Assembly (NCBI RefSeq): GCF_905397275.1
Contig: NZ_CAJPUY010000035.1
Location: 1 to 46,462, forward strand
From: Cupriavidus yeoncheonensis
Lineage (GTDB): Bacteria; Pseudomonadota; Gammaproteobacteria; Burkholderiales; Burkholderiaceae
DNA: 46,462 nucleotides
Direction of reading: 5' to 3'
In this document: piece after piece, positions 7,950 to 16,559 of the stretch
Layout of the letters: each line of letters begins with the position of its first letter
Numbering within the stretch: the first letter of the stretch is position 1
Made by a program: the position numbers and the translations under genes
The notes under the pieces: generated by a model
Seen by the model: only the letters and a program-made list of their open reading frames with translations
Told to the model about the DNA's origin: nothing
Database searches by the model: none

Positions 7950-9143
7950 TCAGTTGCAGTTCAGGATGTGCCGCGCCCGGTAGCCAGCGAAATCGCGTTC
8001 AAGCTGCGCCTGGCTCAGGCCGAACCGCTCGGGCGTATAGGCGTGCGCCGCCCGCTGGTTGCGCGGATTGCTTTCCATCCACGCCCACATGCCGGCGCGC
8101 GCGGCCTCCGTCAGCGGCATGCCGGCAAAGCGGTAGACCGCCCGCGCCACGCCGAACGGGTCGCTCACCGTGTCCCCGAAGCGCACGTCGAGGAAGCGGG
8201 CGGCCGGCAGGCTGTCGCGCACGGCCATGGCGTGCTCGGTGCCGCGCCGCATCTGCTCGCTCCACTGCCGCCCTACCGTGACCGCATCGGGCGCGTCGGC
8301 ATACAGCTTCCACAGCGTGTGCGCCATGCTGGCCATCGACGGAATCGTCTGCGCGGGATCGCGGTGGGTCAGGACGACTTGCGCGCCCGGGAACACCTTG
8401 AACAGGATGTCGAGCGTATGCAGGTGCTGCGGCGTCTTCAGCACCCAGCGCTGCGCCGGGGCTTCGCCGCGCTGCCGCTTCTGCCACTGGAGGAACTGCA
8501 GCATAGTCTTCAGGTAGGCATAGACTTCGGTGCGATCCTGGCGCGCCAGCCAGGCGGTGTAGCTGGGCACGTTGGCGTAGGAATCCATCGCGCACAGGAA
8601 GGAATGCTCCATCAGCATGAATTCCTCGTCGGCCGCCATCGCGTCGAGCGGGTGGATGGCGAGGATGTCCGGGATGAAGCGGATCATCTGCGCGACCTCT
8701 TCCCGCGCCAGCGCGATGCGCCGGCTGGCGTCGCCCTCGCCCTCGCCGGGCAGCGGCGCCGGGTAGCGGGTCTCCCACCAGGCGGCGGAACAGAAGCGGG
8801 CGTCCGTGGCCAGCATGCGCTGCAGCAGCGTGGTGCCGGTGCGCGGCAGGCCGACGATCACGAGCGGGTCTTCCACGCGCTCCTGCAGGATCTCCGGATG
8901 GCGCCGGCAGTAGTCCTGGATCACCAGCCGGTTCACCAGCTGCGCCTGCAGCTTGCCCTGCAGCATCTGCTCACCTTGCGGCGACAGCCCGGCCTCGCGC
9001 GCCAGCGAGCCGGCCAGCACCTCCAGAGCTTCGCGGTAGTTGCCGGGGCCGAAGTCGGCCAGGCCGCCCGCCTGCGCACTGGCCTGCGCGAGCAGGCGCT
9101 CCACGTCAAGCACGGCGGTGTCGTCACAGTCGATCGTGTTCAT
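7950..9143 (-). CDS. PAPS-dependent sulfotransferase family protein
   Basis: A 397-residue sulfotransferase, which moves a sulfuryl group from PAPS to an alcohol or amine. The 5'-phosphosulfate loop is GLPRTGTT at 98-105. The 3'-phosphate site is LTHRDPAQTIPSM, with Arg261 and Ser269. A conserved LKTPQH lies at 235-240. There is no signal peptide or membrane segment, so it is cytosolic. Its start overlaps the stop of the DUF1214 gene (ATGA), so the two are translationally coupled. Genes for a complete PAPS-making pathway (cysD, cysNC) diverge from the same intergenic region, which strongly suggests dedicated donor supply. The acceptor is unknown; the neighbouring SDRs and hydrolase point to a small hydroxylated molecule. 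Confidence 0.88.
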   Translation of the reverse strand: MNTIDCDDTAVLDVERLLAQASAQAGGLADFGPGNYREALEVLAGSLAREAGLSPQGEQMLQGKLQAQLVNRLVIQDYCRRHPEILQERVEDPLVIVGLPRTGTTLLQRMLATDARFCSAAWWETRYPAPLPGEGEGDASRRIALAREEVAQMIRFIPDILAIHPLDAMAADEEFMLMEHSFLCAMDSYANVPSYTAWLARQDRTEVYAYLKTMLQFLQWQKRQRGEAPAQRWVLKTPQHLHTLDILFKVFPGAQVVLTHRDPAQTIPSMASMAHTLWKLYADAPDAVTVGRQWSEQMRRGTEHAMAVRDSLPAARFLDVRFGDTVSDPFGVARAVYRFAGMPLTEAARAGMWAWMESNPRNQRAAHAYTPERFGLSQAQLERDFAGYRARHILNCN

Positions 9144-10258
9144 GCGTTCTCCCCGGTTTTTCCTTTGAGCGATTCAAGCTTGACCACGCGCGTGCGCGGA
9201 TGCACGGGCTGCGCCGCGCCGACCCAGCGCCAGCACATGGTGCCGTTGCCATGGCCGGCGGTCTCCAGCCAGTTGGGCAGGCCCGGATCGCGCGCGCTGA
9301 GGATGACGGTGACGCCGCCATTGGCGTCCAGCCTTGCACCGTGCTTGTTGATGCAGATATCGTGGTAGCGGTAGTCGAGCGATTCCATCCAGTAGTTGTT
9401 GATCTGGAAGTTCCAGAACTCGCACGGCGGCACCCGGTCGACCTCGACCACCAGCGCCTCGTCGTCGGCCAGCCGCCAGCACGAGTGGTAGTAGTAGATG
9501 TTGGGATCGCCGCCGGCCGCCTGGCACACCGCCTGGTCCGCGGGCGGCAGGGCGTTGACATGGCCGCCGTAGCCCTGCGCCCAGTCTGCGAAGACGCGGG
9601 CGGTGCCCTCGACAAAGGCCGCGGCCCGCAGCAGGCCGCCGTGCAGGCGCTGCGCGCTGAGCGCGGGCGGCTTGCCGTTGCCGTCGATGCGCTCGATCTG
9701 CAGTTCGGCCGGGGTCTCCGCCTTGCGGTCGAGGAAGGTCTGGCGCACCACCAGCGCATTGGTGGCCGGCTCCATGCGCACCCAGTTGCCCGCCTGCGGC
9801 TGCGCACTAAGGATGATCTCGAAGCTGCCGTCCGCCGCCACCGCCAGCTTGCCGCTGTCGATAAAGCCGGTCTGGGCCATGCGCCCGTCGGTTTCGTAGC
9901 CGCCCTTCTGCGTGCCGAAGCTCAGGTAGGCGACCGTGCCGCGCCGGCCGCGGATGCGGTAGGCGGCGTTGCCATCCAGGCGCGCGTAGCGGTACAGGTT
10001 GTCCGGATTGTCCGCGCCGATCTTGGCGGTTTCATGCGATGGCGAAAAGAAGCCGGGAAACGCCGGATCGGCGTACTCGACGTGCATCTCCAGCGCAATG
10101 CGCAGCAAGCGGCTCAGGTAGCGGAAGCCCTCGGCGCGCGTGAGCGCGTCCGTCGGTGCCTCCGTGCGCAGGATCTGCTGCCCGCTGCGCTTGAGCACTT
10201 CGCAAAACTCGGCCCAGGTCTGGCCGCTCAGCAATTGTTCTTCGGCGGAGGTCGCCAT
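9140..10258 (-). CDS. DUF1214 domain-containing protein
   Basis: A 372-residue protein whose C-terminal third carries the DUF1214 pattern: WRLADDEALVVEV, EFWNFQINNYWMESLDYR, DANGGVTVILSARDPGLPNWLETAGHGNGTM. The family is widespread but has no firmly assigned reaction. No signal peptide is seen. The ORF is open upstream, but the ATG at 10258 (MATSAEEQ) has a GGGAG site and avoids the perfect inverted repeat at 10319-10379. It is the first gene of a two-gene operon with the sulfotransferase. Functional coupling of the two proteins is an inference from that overlap. Confidence 0.8.
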   Translation of the reverse strand: MATSAEEQLLSGQTWAEFCEVLKRSGQQILRTEAPTDALTRAEGFRYLSRLLRIALEMHVEYADPAFPGFFSPSHETAKIGADNPDNLYRYARLDGNAAYRIRGRRGTVAYLSFGTQKGGYETDGRMAQTGFIDSGKLAVAADGSFEIILSAQPQAGNWVRMEPATNALVVRQTFLDRKAETPAELQIERIDGNGKPPALSAQRLHGGLLRAAAFVEGTARVFADWAQGYGGHVNALPPADQAVCQAAGGDPNIYYYHSCWRLADDEALVVEVDRVPPCEFWNFQINNYWMESLDYRYHDICINKHGARLDANGGVTVILSARDPGLPNWLETAGHGNGTMCWRWVGAAQPVHPRTRVVKLESLKGKTGENA

Positions 10259-10318
10259 CTGCGTGCTCCCGTGGTTCGTCTGCGTTGCAACGATACCCAG
10301 TGCAGGCCGCTCGCCTCC

Positions 10319-10379
10319 TCGTCCGGGCGGACTAGGAAATGCGCGCCGCACCCCGCCATTTCCTAGTCCGCCCGGACGA
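10319..10379. promoter_or_regulatory. Perfect 23-bp inverted repeat between divergent operons
   Basis: Bases 10319-10341 and 10357-10379 are perfect reverse complements around a 15-base loop. The element lies between DUF1214 (minus) and cysD (plus), so it could be an operator for both or a cruciform/hairpin. The segment CCGCCATTTCC inside it recurs in the hairpin at 13354-13380. Confidence 0.7.
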
Positions 10380-10473
10380 AGTGGCGCAGGGCCCCGGCTC
10401 GCTACCTTGTGTCCATGCCAGGCCCCACCGCGAGATCCCTGCACGGGGCCGGCGCAACCAAGAGGAGAACCCG

Positions 10474-11370
10474 ATGTTGACCCACCTGGAGCAACTGGAG
10501 GCGGAAAGCATCCACATCATGCGGGAGGTGGTGGCGGAGTGCGAGAACGCCGTCATGCTCTATTCCATCGGCAAGGACAGCGCCGTGATGCTGCACCTTG
10601 CGATGAAGGCCTTCCATCCCGCGCGCCCGCCGTTCCCGCTGCTGCACGTCGATACCACGTGGAAGTTCCGCGAGATGATCGCGTTCCGCGACCAGACCGC
10701 CGCGCGGCTCGGCCTGGACCTGCGCGTGCATATCAATCCCGAAGGGCTCGAGCGCAACATCAGCCCGCACGAGCACGGTTCGGCCGTCCATACCGACGTG
10801 TGGAAGACGCAGGGCCTGAAGCAGGCGCTCGACCACTACGGCTTTGACGCCGCCTTCGGCGGCGCGCGCCGCGACGAGGAGAAGTCGCGCGCCAAGGAAC
10901 GGGTGTTCTCGGTGCGCACCGCGCAGCACCGCTGGGACCCGAAGATGCAGCGTCCCGAACTCTGGCGCCAGTACAACACCCGCAAGCGCAAGGGCGAAAG
11001 CCTGCGCGTGTTCCCGCTGTCGAACTGGACCGAACTCGACATCTGGCAATACATCTACCTCAACGACATCCCGATCGTGCCGCTTTACTTCGCCAGGGAG
11101 CGGCCCGTGGTCGAGCGCGACGGCACGCTGATCATGGTCGACGACGAGCGCCTGCCGCTGCGCCCCGGCGAAACGCCGCAGATGCGCAAGGTCCGCTTCC
11201 GCACGCTGGGCTGCTACCCGCTGACCGGCGCGATCGAGAGCGAGGCCGACACGCTCGGCGGCATCATCCAGGAAATGCTGCTGGCGACCACGTCCGAGCG
11301 CCAGGGACGGCTGATCGACAGCGACTCGGCCGGTTCAATGGAAAAGAAGAAACAGGAGGGATACTTCTGA
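10474..11370 (+). CDS. cysD: Sulfate adenylyltransferase subunit 2 (ATP sulfurylase small subunit)
   Basis: A 298-residue CysD, close to the usual length of about 300. It makes adenylylsulfate (APS) from ATP and sulfate in complex with the GTPase CysN. The PP-loop SIGKDS is at 31-36. FGGARRDEEKSRAKER and the WTELDIWQYI and GCYPLTGA segments are all intact. The ATG at 10474 (MLTHLEQLEAESIHIMREV) follows an AGAGGAGA site, and longer upstream starts would run through the inverted repeat. The stop overlaps the cysNC start (TGATG). Assimilatory copies usually sit with cysH and cysI; this one lies beside a sulfotransferase. Confidence 0.93.
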   Translation: MLTHLEQLEAESIHIMREVVAECENAVMLYSIGKDSAVMLHLAMKAFHPARPPFPLLHVDTTWKFREMIAFRDQTAARLGLDLRVHINPEGLERNISPHEHGSAVHTDVWKTQGLKQALDHYGFDAAFGGARRDEEKSRAKERVFSVRTAQHRWDPKMQRPELWRQYNTRKRKGESLRVFPLSNWTELDIWQYIYLNDIPIVPLYFARERPVVERDGTLIMVDDERLPLRPGETPQMRKVRFRTLGCYPLTGAIESEADTLGGIIQEMLLATTSERQGRLIDSDSAGSMEKKKQEGYF

Positions 11371-13313
11371 TGGAAACCCTGATCGATACCACGCCAGTGC
11401 CGGCAACTGATGCGGCGTCAAATGCGGCATCCAAAGCGGCGCAAGGCGATATCGCCCACTACCTGCGCGCCCAGCAGAGCAAGAGCCTGCTTCGCTTCAT
11501 CACCTGCGGCAGCGTCGACGACGGCAAGAGCACGCTGATCGGCAGGCTGCTGTATGAATCGAAGATGCTGTTCGAGGACCAGCTGGCCCAGCTCGAGGCG
11601 GACTCGAAGAAGATGGGCACGCAGGGCGAGAACCTGGACTTCGCGCTGCTGGTCGACGGCCTGGCCGCCGAGCGCGAACAGGGCATCACCATCGACGTGG
11701 CCTACCGCTTCTTTGCCACCGACAAGCGCAAGTTCATCGTGGCCGATACCCCCGGGCACGAACAATACACGCGCAATATGGTCACCGGTGCCTCCACCGC
11801 CGACCTGGCCATCCTGCTGGTGGACGCGCGCCGCGGCGTGCAGACGCAGACGCGCCGCCACAGCTATCTGGTCGCGACGCTTGGCATCCGGCGCGTGGTG
11901 CTGGCGGTCAACAAGCTCGACATGGTGGACTATTCGCGCGAAGTCCATACGCGCATCGAGAAGGAATACCGCGAGTTCGCCAGGCAGATCGGCCTGACCG
12001 ATATCGTCTGCATCCCGATGTCGGCGCTGCGCGGCGACAACATCACCGGGCCGAGCGCGAATACGCCGTGGTACCAGGGCCCGACGCTGATGGACCACCT
12101 GGAGAGCGTGCCGATCGACCACGTGCCCGCGCAGGACGAATCGTTCCGGCTGCCGGTGCAATGGGTCAACCGCCCGAACCTGGATTTCCGCGGCTTTGCC
12201 GGCACGGTCAGCGCCGGCGAGATCCGGCGCGGCGACCGCGTGCGCGCGCTGCCTTCCGGCCGCGAAAGCCGCGTGACCGCGATCGTCGGCGCCGACGGCG
12301 AGCGCGAGCACGCCATGCGCGGCCAGGCGGTGACGCTGACACTGGCCGATGAGATCGACGTCAGCCGCGGCGACGTGCTGGCGTGCGCAGAAGACCCGCC
12401 CGCGGTGGCCGACCAGTTCGAGGCCACGCTGGTGTGGATGAACGAGGACGCCATGCTGCCCGGGCGCCCCTACCTGCTCAAGCTCGGCACGCGTACCGTG
12501 GGCGTGACCGTGGCGCAACCCAAGTACAAGGTCAACGTCAACACGCTCGAACACCTGGCCGCGCGCACGCTGGAACTGAACGAGATCGGCGTGTGCAACC
12601 TGCACCTGGACCAGCCCGTGGCTTTCGACCCCTACGCACGCAACCGCGAGCTGGGCGGCTTCATCATCATCGACCGCCTCACCAACAACACGGTCGGCGC
12701 CGGCATGCTGCATTTTGCGCTGCGCCGGGCCCAGAACGTGCACTGGCAGGCCATCGACGTGGATCGCCACGCCCATGCCGCGCTCAAGCACCAGTCGCCG
12801 CGCATCGTCTGGTTCACGGGCCTGTCCGGCGCGGGCAAATCCACCATCGCCAACCTGGTGGAGAAGCGCCTGCATGCGCTGGGGCACCACACCTACCTGC
12901 TCGACGGCGACAACGTGCGCCATGGGCTGAACAAGGACCTGGGCTTCTCCGAGGCGGACCGCGTCGAGAACATCCGGCGCGTGGCGGAAGTGGCAAGGCT
13001 GATGCTCGACGCGGGACTGGTCGTGCTGGTGTCCTTCATCTCGCCCTTCCGCTCCGAGCGCGAGATGGCGCGCACGCTGGCCGGCGACGGCGAGTTTGTC
13101 GAAATCTTCATCGACACGCCGCTGGCGGTGGCCGAGCAACGCGACCCCAAGGGCCTGTACCGCAAGGCGCGGCGCGGCGAGCTGAAGAACTTCACCGGCA
13201 TCGATTCGCCGTACGAGGCACCCGAGCGGCCCGAACTCCGCATCGACACCACGGCCGCTACGGCGGAGCAGGCAGCGGAGCGGATCGTGGCGTGGCTGCG
13301 CGAGCGGCCCTAG
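11370..13313 (+). CDS. cysNC: Bifunctional CysN/CysC: ATP sulfurylase GTPase subunit fused to APS kinase
   Basis: A 647-residue fusion. The N-terminal GTPase (CysN) has the P-loop GSVDDGKST (47-55), DTPGH (126-130) and NKLD (181-184), followed by elongation-factor-like beta domains. The C-terminal APS kinase starts near residue 475 with a second P-loop, GLSGAGKST (about 484-492), and contains DGDNVRHGLNKDLGF, SFISPFR and the GLYRKARRGELKNFTGIDSPYE segment. With CysD it converts sulfate to APS and then to PAPS, as the rhizobial NodPQ proteins do. APS-reductase sulfate assimilation does not need the kinase. The kinase fusion beside a sulfotransferase therefore points to a PAPS supply for sulfation. 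Confidence 0.93.
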   Translation: METLIDTTPVPATDAASNAASKAAQGDIAHYLRAQQSKSLLRFITCGSVDDGKSTLIGRLLYESKMLFEDQLAQLEADSKKMGTQGENLDFALLVDGLAAEREQGITIDVAYRFFATDKRKFIVADTPGHEQYTRNMVTGASTADLAILLVDARRGVQTQTRRHSYLVATLGIRRVVLAVNKLDMVDYSREVHTRIEKEYREFARQIGLTDIVCIPMSALRGDNITGPSANTPWYQGPTLMDHLESVPIDHVPAQDESFRLPVQWVNRPNLDFRGFAGTVSAGEIRRGDRVRALPSGRESRVTAIVGADGEREHAMRGQAVTLTLADEIDVSRGDVLACAEDPPAVADQFEATLVWMNEDAMLPGRPYLLKLGTRTVGVTVAQPKYKVNVNTLEHLAARTLELNEIGVCNLHLDQPVAFDPYARNRELGGFIIIDRLTNNTVGAGMLHFALRRAQNVHWQAIDVDRHAHAALKHQSPRIVWFTGLSGAGKSTIANLVEKRLHALGHHTYLLDGDNVRHGLNKDLGFSEADRVENIRRVAEVARLMLDAGLVVLVSFISPFRSEREMARTLAGDGEFVEIFIDTPLAVAEQRDPKGLYRKARRGELKNFTGIDSPYEAPERPELRIDTTAATAEQAAERIVAWLRERP

Positions 13314-13353
13314 GCCGAATGGACGATGAGGCGGTGGCCTCGTTCAGTACGAT

Positions 13354-13380
13354 GGAAATGGCGGGTGGTCCGCCATTTCC
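13354..13380. terminator. 11-bp hairpin after cysNC, possible terminator or operator
   Basis: GGAAATGGCGG and CCGCCATTTCC pair perfectly around a GTGGT loop, 41 bp after the cysNC stop and 28 bp before the next start. No T-run follows, so it may be an operator or mRNA structure rather than an intrinsic terminator. It shares CCGCCATTTCC with the repeat upstream of cysD. Confidence 0.45.
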
Positions 13381-13407
13381 CTTGCCCTGCAACGAGCTAC
13401 CGTCATC

Positions 13408-14547
13408 ATGCTGCCAGACTCCCTGCCGGCCGCCGAACTCAGCGCCCTGCTCGCCCAGCTCTACCAGGGCCCGACCGAGGCCGTGCCCTGGGCCGGCTTC
13501 CTGGAAAGCGCACGCCAGCGCCTTGACGCCGTCTTCGCCACGCTGGTGCTGCGCCACCCCGCGACAGACCGCCCCGGCCTGATCGTCAACGCCTCCGGCT
13601 ACGGCCCGCACCTGCCGGGCGAGCCCTCGTACAGCGAGCAGTACTACGCGCTGTGCCCCTTCCTCGACCTGCATCCGGACCGCCTCTTCAGCGCCGACGA
13701 ACTGTTCGGCGAAGCGGGCTGGCTGGCGCACCCGTTCTATACGCAGTACCTGCAGCCACTCGGCCTGCGCTATATCCTGGCGGCCAACCTGGTCACGCCG
13801 GATGGCGTCGAATGCGCGCTGTTCATCAGCCGCGGCGGCGCGGGCCAGGACTTTGGCGAAGCCGACAAGACGCTGCTGCAGGCACTGCTGCCGCACCTGA
13901 AGCGCGCGGTCGACCTGCATGCCGCGCTGGACGTGCTGCAATCCGAGCGCGCCCTGTACGCGGAAGCCGTGGACCGCCTGCTGGTCGGAACCATCATCCT
14001 CGATGAGCATGGCAAGACGATCCGCTGCAACGACGTCGCCGCGCGGCTGCTGCAGGCGCGCGACGGGCTTTACCTGTCCGACAACAGCCTGCAAGCGCAT
14101 TGCCCGGTGGAGAACCGCAAGTTCCGCAAGATCCTGGAAGGCGCGGCGCAGGCCCACGCGGCAGCCGCCCATCGCAGCGAAGTCACGACCCTGAACCGGC
14201 CCGCCGCGGCCACGCCGTTGAGCGTACTGGTGCGGCCGATTCCGCTCAGCTACCGCAGCGAAGACAAGGCGGTGCGGCCTGCGGTGGCGGTATTCATCCG
14301 CGATCCGGCGGGGTCGCCGCGCAACACGCATGCCAGCCTGCGCAAGCTGTATCAGCTGACGCCGACCGAGATCGAACTCGCCTTGCTGATGGTCGACGGG
14401 CTGACGCTGGATGAAGCCGCCACCCGGCTGGGCGTGAAGAAAAATACGGTGCGCGCGCATCTGAGGGGGATCTTTGCCAAGACCGGGGCGACGCGGCAAG
14501 CGGTGCTGGTGAAGATGCTGCTGTCCAGCGTGGTGGGAATGGGGTGA
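13408..14547 (+). CDS. LuxR-type transcriptional regulator, paralogue of the one at 647-1849
   Basis: A 379-residue regulator with a C-terminal LuxR helix-turn-helix (about 310-379): LTPTEIELALLMVDGLTLDEAA, KKNTVRAHLRGIFAKTG, RQAVLVKMLLSSV. An N-terminal domain of about 180 residues and a PAS-like middle part (LLVGTIILDEHGKTIRCND) align with the regulator at 647-1849. The two regulators bracket the whole SDR-hydrolase-sulfotransferase-PAPS block, which suggests they control it together. The 94-bp gap after cysNC contains a hairpin, so it may have its own promoter or be read from cysD. The ATG at 13408 begins the paralogue-like core, MLPDSLPAAELSALLAQLYQG. Confidence 0.85.
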   Translation: MLPDSLPAAELSALLAQLYQGPTEAVPWAGFLESARQRLDAVFATLVLRHPATDRPGLIVNASGYGPHLPGEPSYSEQYYALCPFLDLHPDRLFSADELFGEAGWLAHPFYTQYLQPLGLRYILAANLVTPDGVECALFISRGGAGQDFGEADKTLLQALLPHLKRAVDLHAALDVLQSERALYAEAVDRLLVGTIILDEHGKTIRCNDVAARLLQARDGLYLSDNSLQAHCPVENRKFRKILEGAAQAHAAAAHRSEVTTLNRPAAATPLSVLVRPIPLSYRSEDKAVRPAVAVFIRDPAGSPRNTHASLRKLYQLTPTEIELALLMVDGLTLDEAATRLGVKKNTVRAHLRGIFAKTGATRQAVLVKMLLSSVVGMG

Positions 14548-14859
14548 AGGGATAGCCAGCTCTGGCGATCGTGCGGCCGGGTTGCATTCGGGGAGTCTCT
14601 GCCCTATGGTCATAGGGCGAATCCGGCCGAATGTGACGTACCGCGGACGCCGGATTGTCATCGCGAGACGAGTCAGACGGTTCACGGAACGGCACAGGCC
14701 TCGGTTCGACCCGCGGCAGGCCGGACATGCCATCGGCCAGGCAACACATTGTCTGGAGAGGCAGACACGCATCCATGGTCGGCGACTGGCGCGGGCCGTC
14801 GGGTCTGCGTGCTGATCGGGGCGGCGCTCGGCCCCACTGGAAGCGCGGAGGCGTGAAGC
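14548..14859. other. Intergenic region with an 18-bp palindrome
   Basis: No gene is visible. An inverted repeat with 7-bp arms and a 4-base centre (GCCCTATGGTCATAGGGC) lies at 14601-14618 and could be an operator for the downstream outer-membrane gene. No convincing terminator follows the LuxR gene. Confidence 0.4.
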
Positions 14860-15717
14860 ATGGGAAACACGCGACAAGGCGGCTGGCTCGGGAATCGTCT
14901 GGGTATCGCGATCGTCCTTGCGATCGCGGCCGCCTCGGCGCACGCAGAAGCGCCGGATGCGAACGGCTGGCGATTCGCGATTGGTCCCTACCTCTGGTTA
15001 CCCAATGTGAGCGGAGCCCTGAGATTCTCCGGATCGTCGTCGACCGGAGGTGGCAGACTCGACGTGGGCACGGGGCCGGACAGCTATCTCCAGAACCTGC
15101 AGTTCCTGCTCATGTTGCAGGCCGAGGCCAGCAAGGGGAACTGGACGATCCTGGCCGATGCAGCCTATCTGGATTTCAGTCACCAGCAGACCAACGTCAA
15201 TGCGGTCGGCGCCGGCAATGGTGCCGCGGTTGGCATCCCGCGCAATGTGGAAACCGGAGCAGGCAGCAGCCTGACCGGCGGCCTGTTCGGACTGGCCGCG
15301 GCCTATACGGCGCTGCGCGTGCCCTGGGGCACGGTCGAGCCACTCGGCGGGCTTCGGTACCTGAACCTGAGTGCGAACGCGAACTGGTCACTGTCCGCCA
15401 CGTTCACGGGACAGGGCGCGACGCTGGCGAGGGAAGGAAGCCTGTCGCAGACGGCGAATATCGTCGACGCCATCATCGGTGTCCGCGGGCGCGTCCGTCT
15501 TGGCAACTCCGAGCGATGGTACCTGCCCTACTACTTCGATGTCGGTACCGGTTCCTCCAGGTATACGGTGCAGGCATCCGCGGGGGCGGCGTATGCGGCG
15601 AAGTGGGGAGATGTGCAACTGACCTATCGCTACCTGAAGTATCAGCTTGGAGACGACGACCTGGTGCAAAGACTGACACTGAAGGGTCCCATGCTGAGCG
15701 TGGCGTTTCGCTTCTGA
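14860..15717 (+). CDS. Predicted outer-membrane beta-barrel protein
   Basis: A 285-residue exported protein. A signal peptide (LGIAIVLAIAAASAHA) ends near residue 29. The mature part is rich in alternating polar and aromatic strands (WRFAIGPYLWLPNVSGALRF, YLPYYFDVGTG, VQLTYRYLKYQLGDDDL) and ends in VAFRF. A terminal Phe is the usual barrel-assembly signal. GGAGGCG lies shortly before the ATG. I do not recognise a specific family or ligand. It precedes a VIT-like membrane protein and a second barrel on the same strand, so the three may act together. Confidence 0.7.
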   Translation: MGNTRQGGWLGNRLGIAIVLAIAAASAHAEAPDANGWRFAIGPYLWLPNVSGALRFSGSSSTGGGRLDVGTGPDSYLQNLQFLLMLQAEASKGNWTILADAAYLDFSHQQTNVNAVGAGNGAAVGIPRNVETGAGSSLTGGLFGLAAAYTALRVPWGTVEPLGGLRYLNLSANANWSLSATFTGQGATLAREGSLSQTANIVDAIIGVRGRVRLGNSERWYLPYYFDVGTGSSRYTVQASAGAAYAAKWGDVQLTYRYLKYQLGDDDLVQRLTLKGPMLSVAFRF

Positions 15718-15850
15718 GCCCCTCGCCTTTCGGGAAGATGCCGCCTCGCGACGGTCCTAGCTTGCAGGAGGCATTGCCGGTGCCGGGAGTCATTGCCAGC
15801 TGCCTCCTATTACCCCGTTCGATCATCGATCCAGTTACCGGGAGCTCTCC

Positions 15851-16558
15851 GTGGCCAATACACCCAAGACAACCATCGGCGCAGGCACGACGGTCGCGCC
15901 GGACGACGCGGAGCTGCGAGAGCCGGTGCTGGACGTGGTGGATCGCGTCTCCGAGATGTGCTTTGGCCTCTTTATGGCGCTCACCTTTGTCGGTGCAGTG
16001 GCGAGCGGCGCCGGCGGGCCGGATGCCAACCCCCGCACCATGCTCCATGCCGCGTTGGGGTGCAATCTGGCGTGGGGGCTGGTCGACGCGGTTATGTTCC
16101 TGGTTCGCACGCTGGCGGCACGCGGCCAGAAGCTCACGCTGGCAATTGCCGTCAGGAATGCGAGCGACCGGTCGGCGGCCATCGGTCTCATGCGCGATGC
16201 CCTGCCCCGGAAAATAAGGTCGCTGGTGACGGAGACGGAACTGGAATCCATGCGGGCGCGGCTCGCCGGAGCGCCAACGCTGCCGGCCCGTCCCCGCCTG
16301 AACCTGGGCGACCTGCTCGCGTCCGTGCGGATCTTCTGCATTGTCGTCCTGACCACGTTTCCGGTAGCGCTGCCGTTCGTGCTGCTGGCGGACGTCCGCC
16401 AGGCACTGTTCGTCTCGCGCGTGCTGACCCTCGCCATGCTGTTCATCGCCGGCTGGGCGCTGGGCCGCTACGCAGGCATCGGCAGCTGGGCCACCGGCTT
16501 CGGCATGGCGGCCGGGGGGGTCGCCCTGACTGCCGCGGTCATTGCGCTGGGTGGCTGA
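15851..16558 (+). CDS. VIT/CCC1-like integral membrane protein
   Basis: A 235-residue membrane protein. The region at about 28-90 (VSEMCFGLFMALTFVGAV, NPRTMLHAALGCNLAWGLVDAVMFLV) resembles predicted iron/manganese transporters of the VIT1/CCC1 group. Two to three further membrane helices lie at about 160-235. The start is a GTG at 15851 with GGGAGC just upstream. The stop nearly touches the next gene. Metal transport is a family-based guess. Confidence 0.65.
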   Translation: MANTPKTTIGAGTTVAPDDAELREPVLDVVDRVSEMCFGLFMALTFVGAVASGAGGPDANPRTMLHAALGCNLAWGLVDAVMFLVRTLAARGQKLTLAIAVRNASDRSAAIGLMRDALPRKIRSLVTETELESMRARLAGAPTLPARPRLNLGDLLASVRIFCIVVLTTFPVALPFVLLADVRQALFVSRVLTLAMLFIAGWALGRYAGIGSWATGFGMAAGGVALTAAVIALGG

Positions 16559-16559
16559 A

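Noticed and set aside
11418..13139. 573-codon frame antisense to cysNC
   Set aside because: Shadow frame of a well-identified gene.
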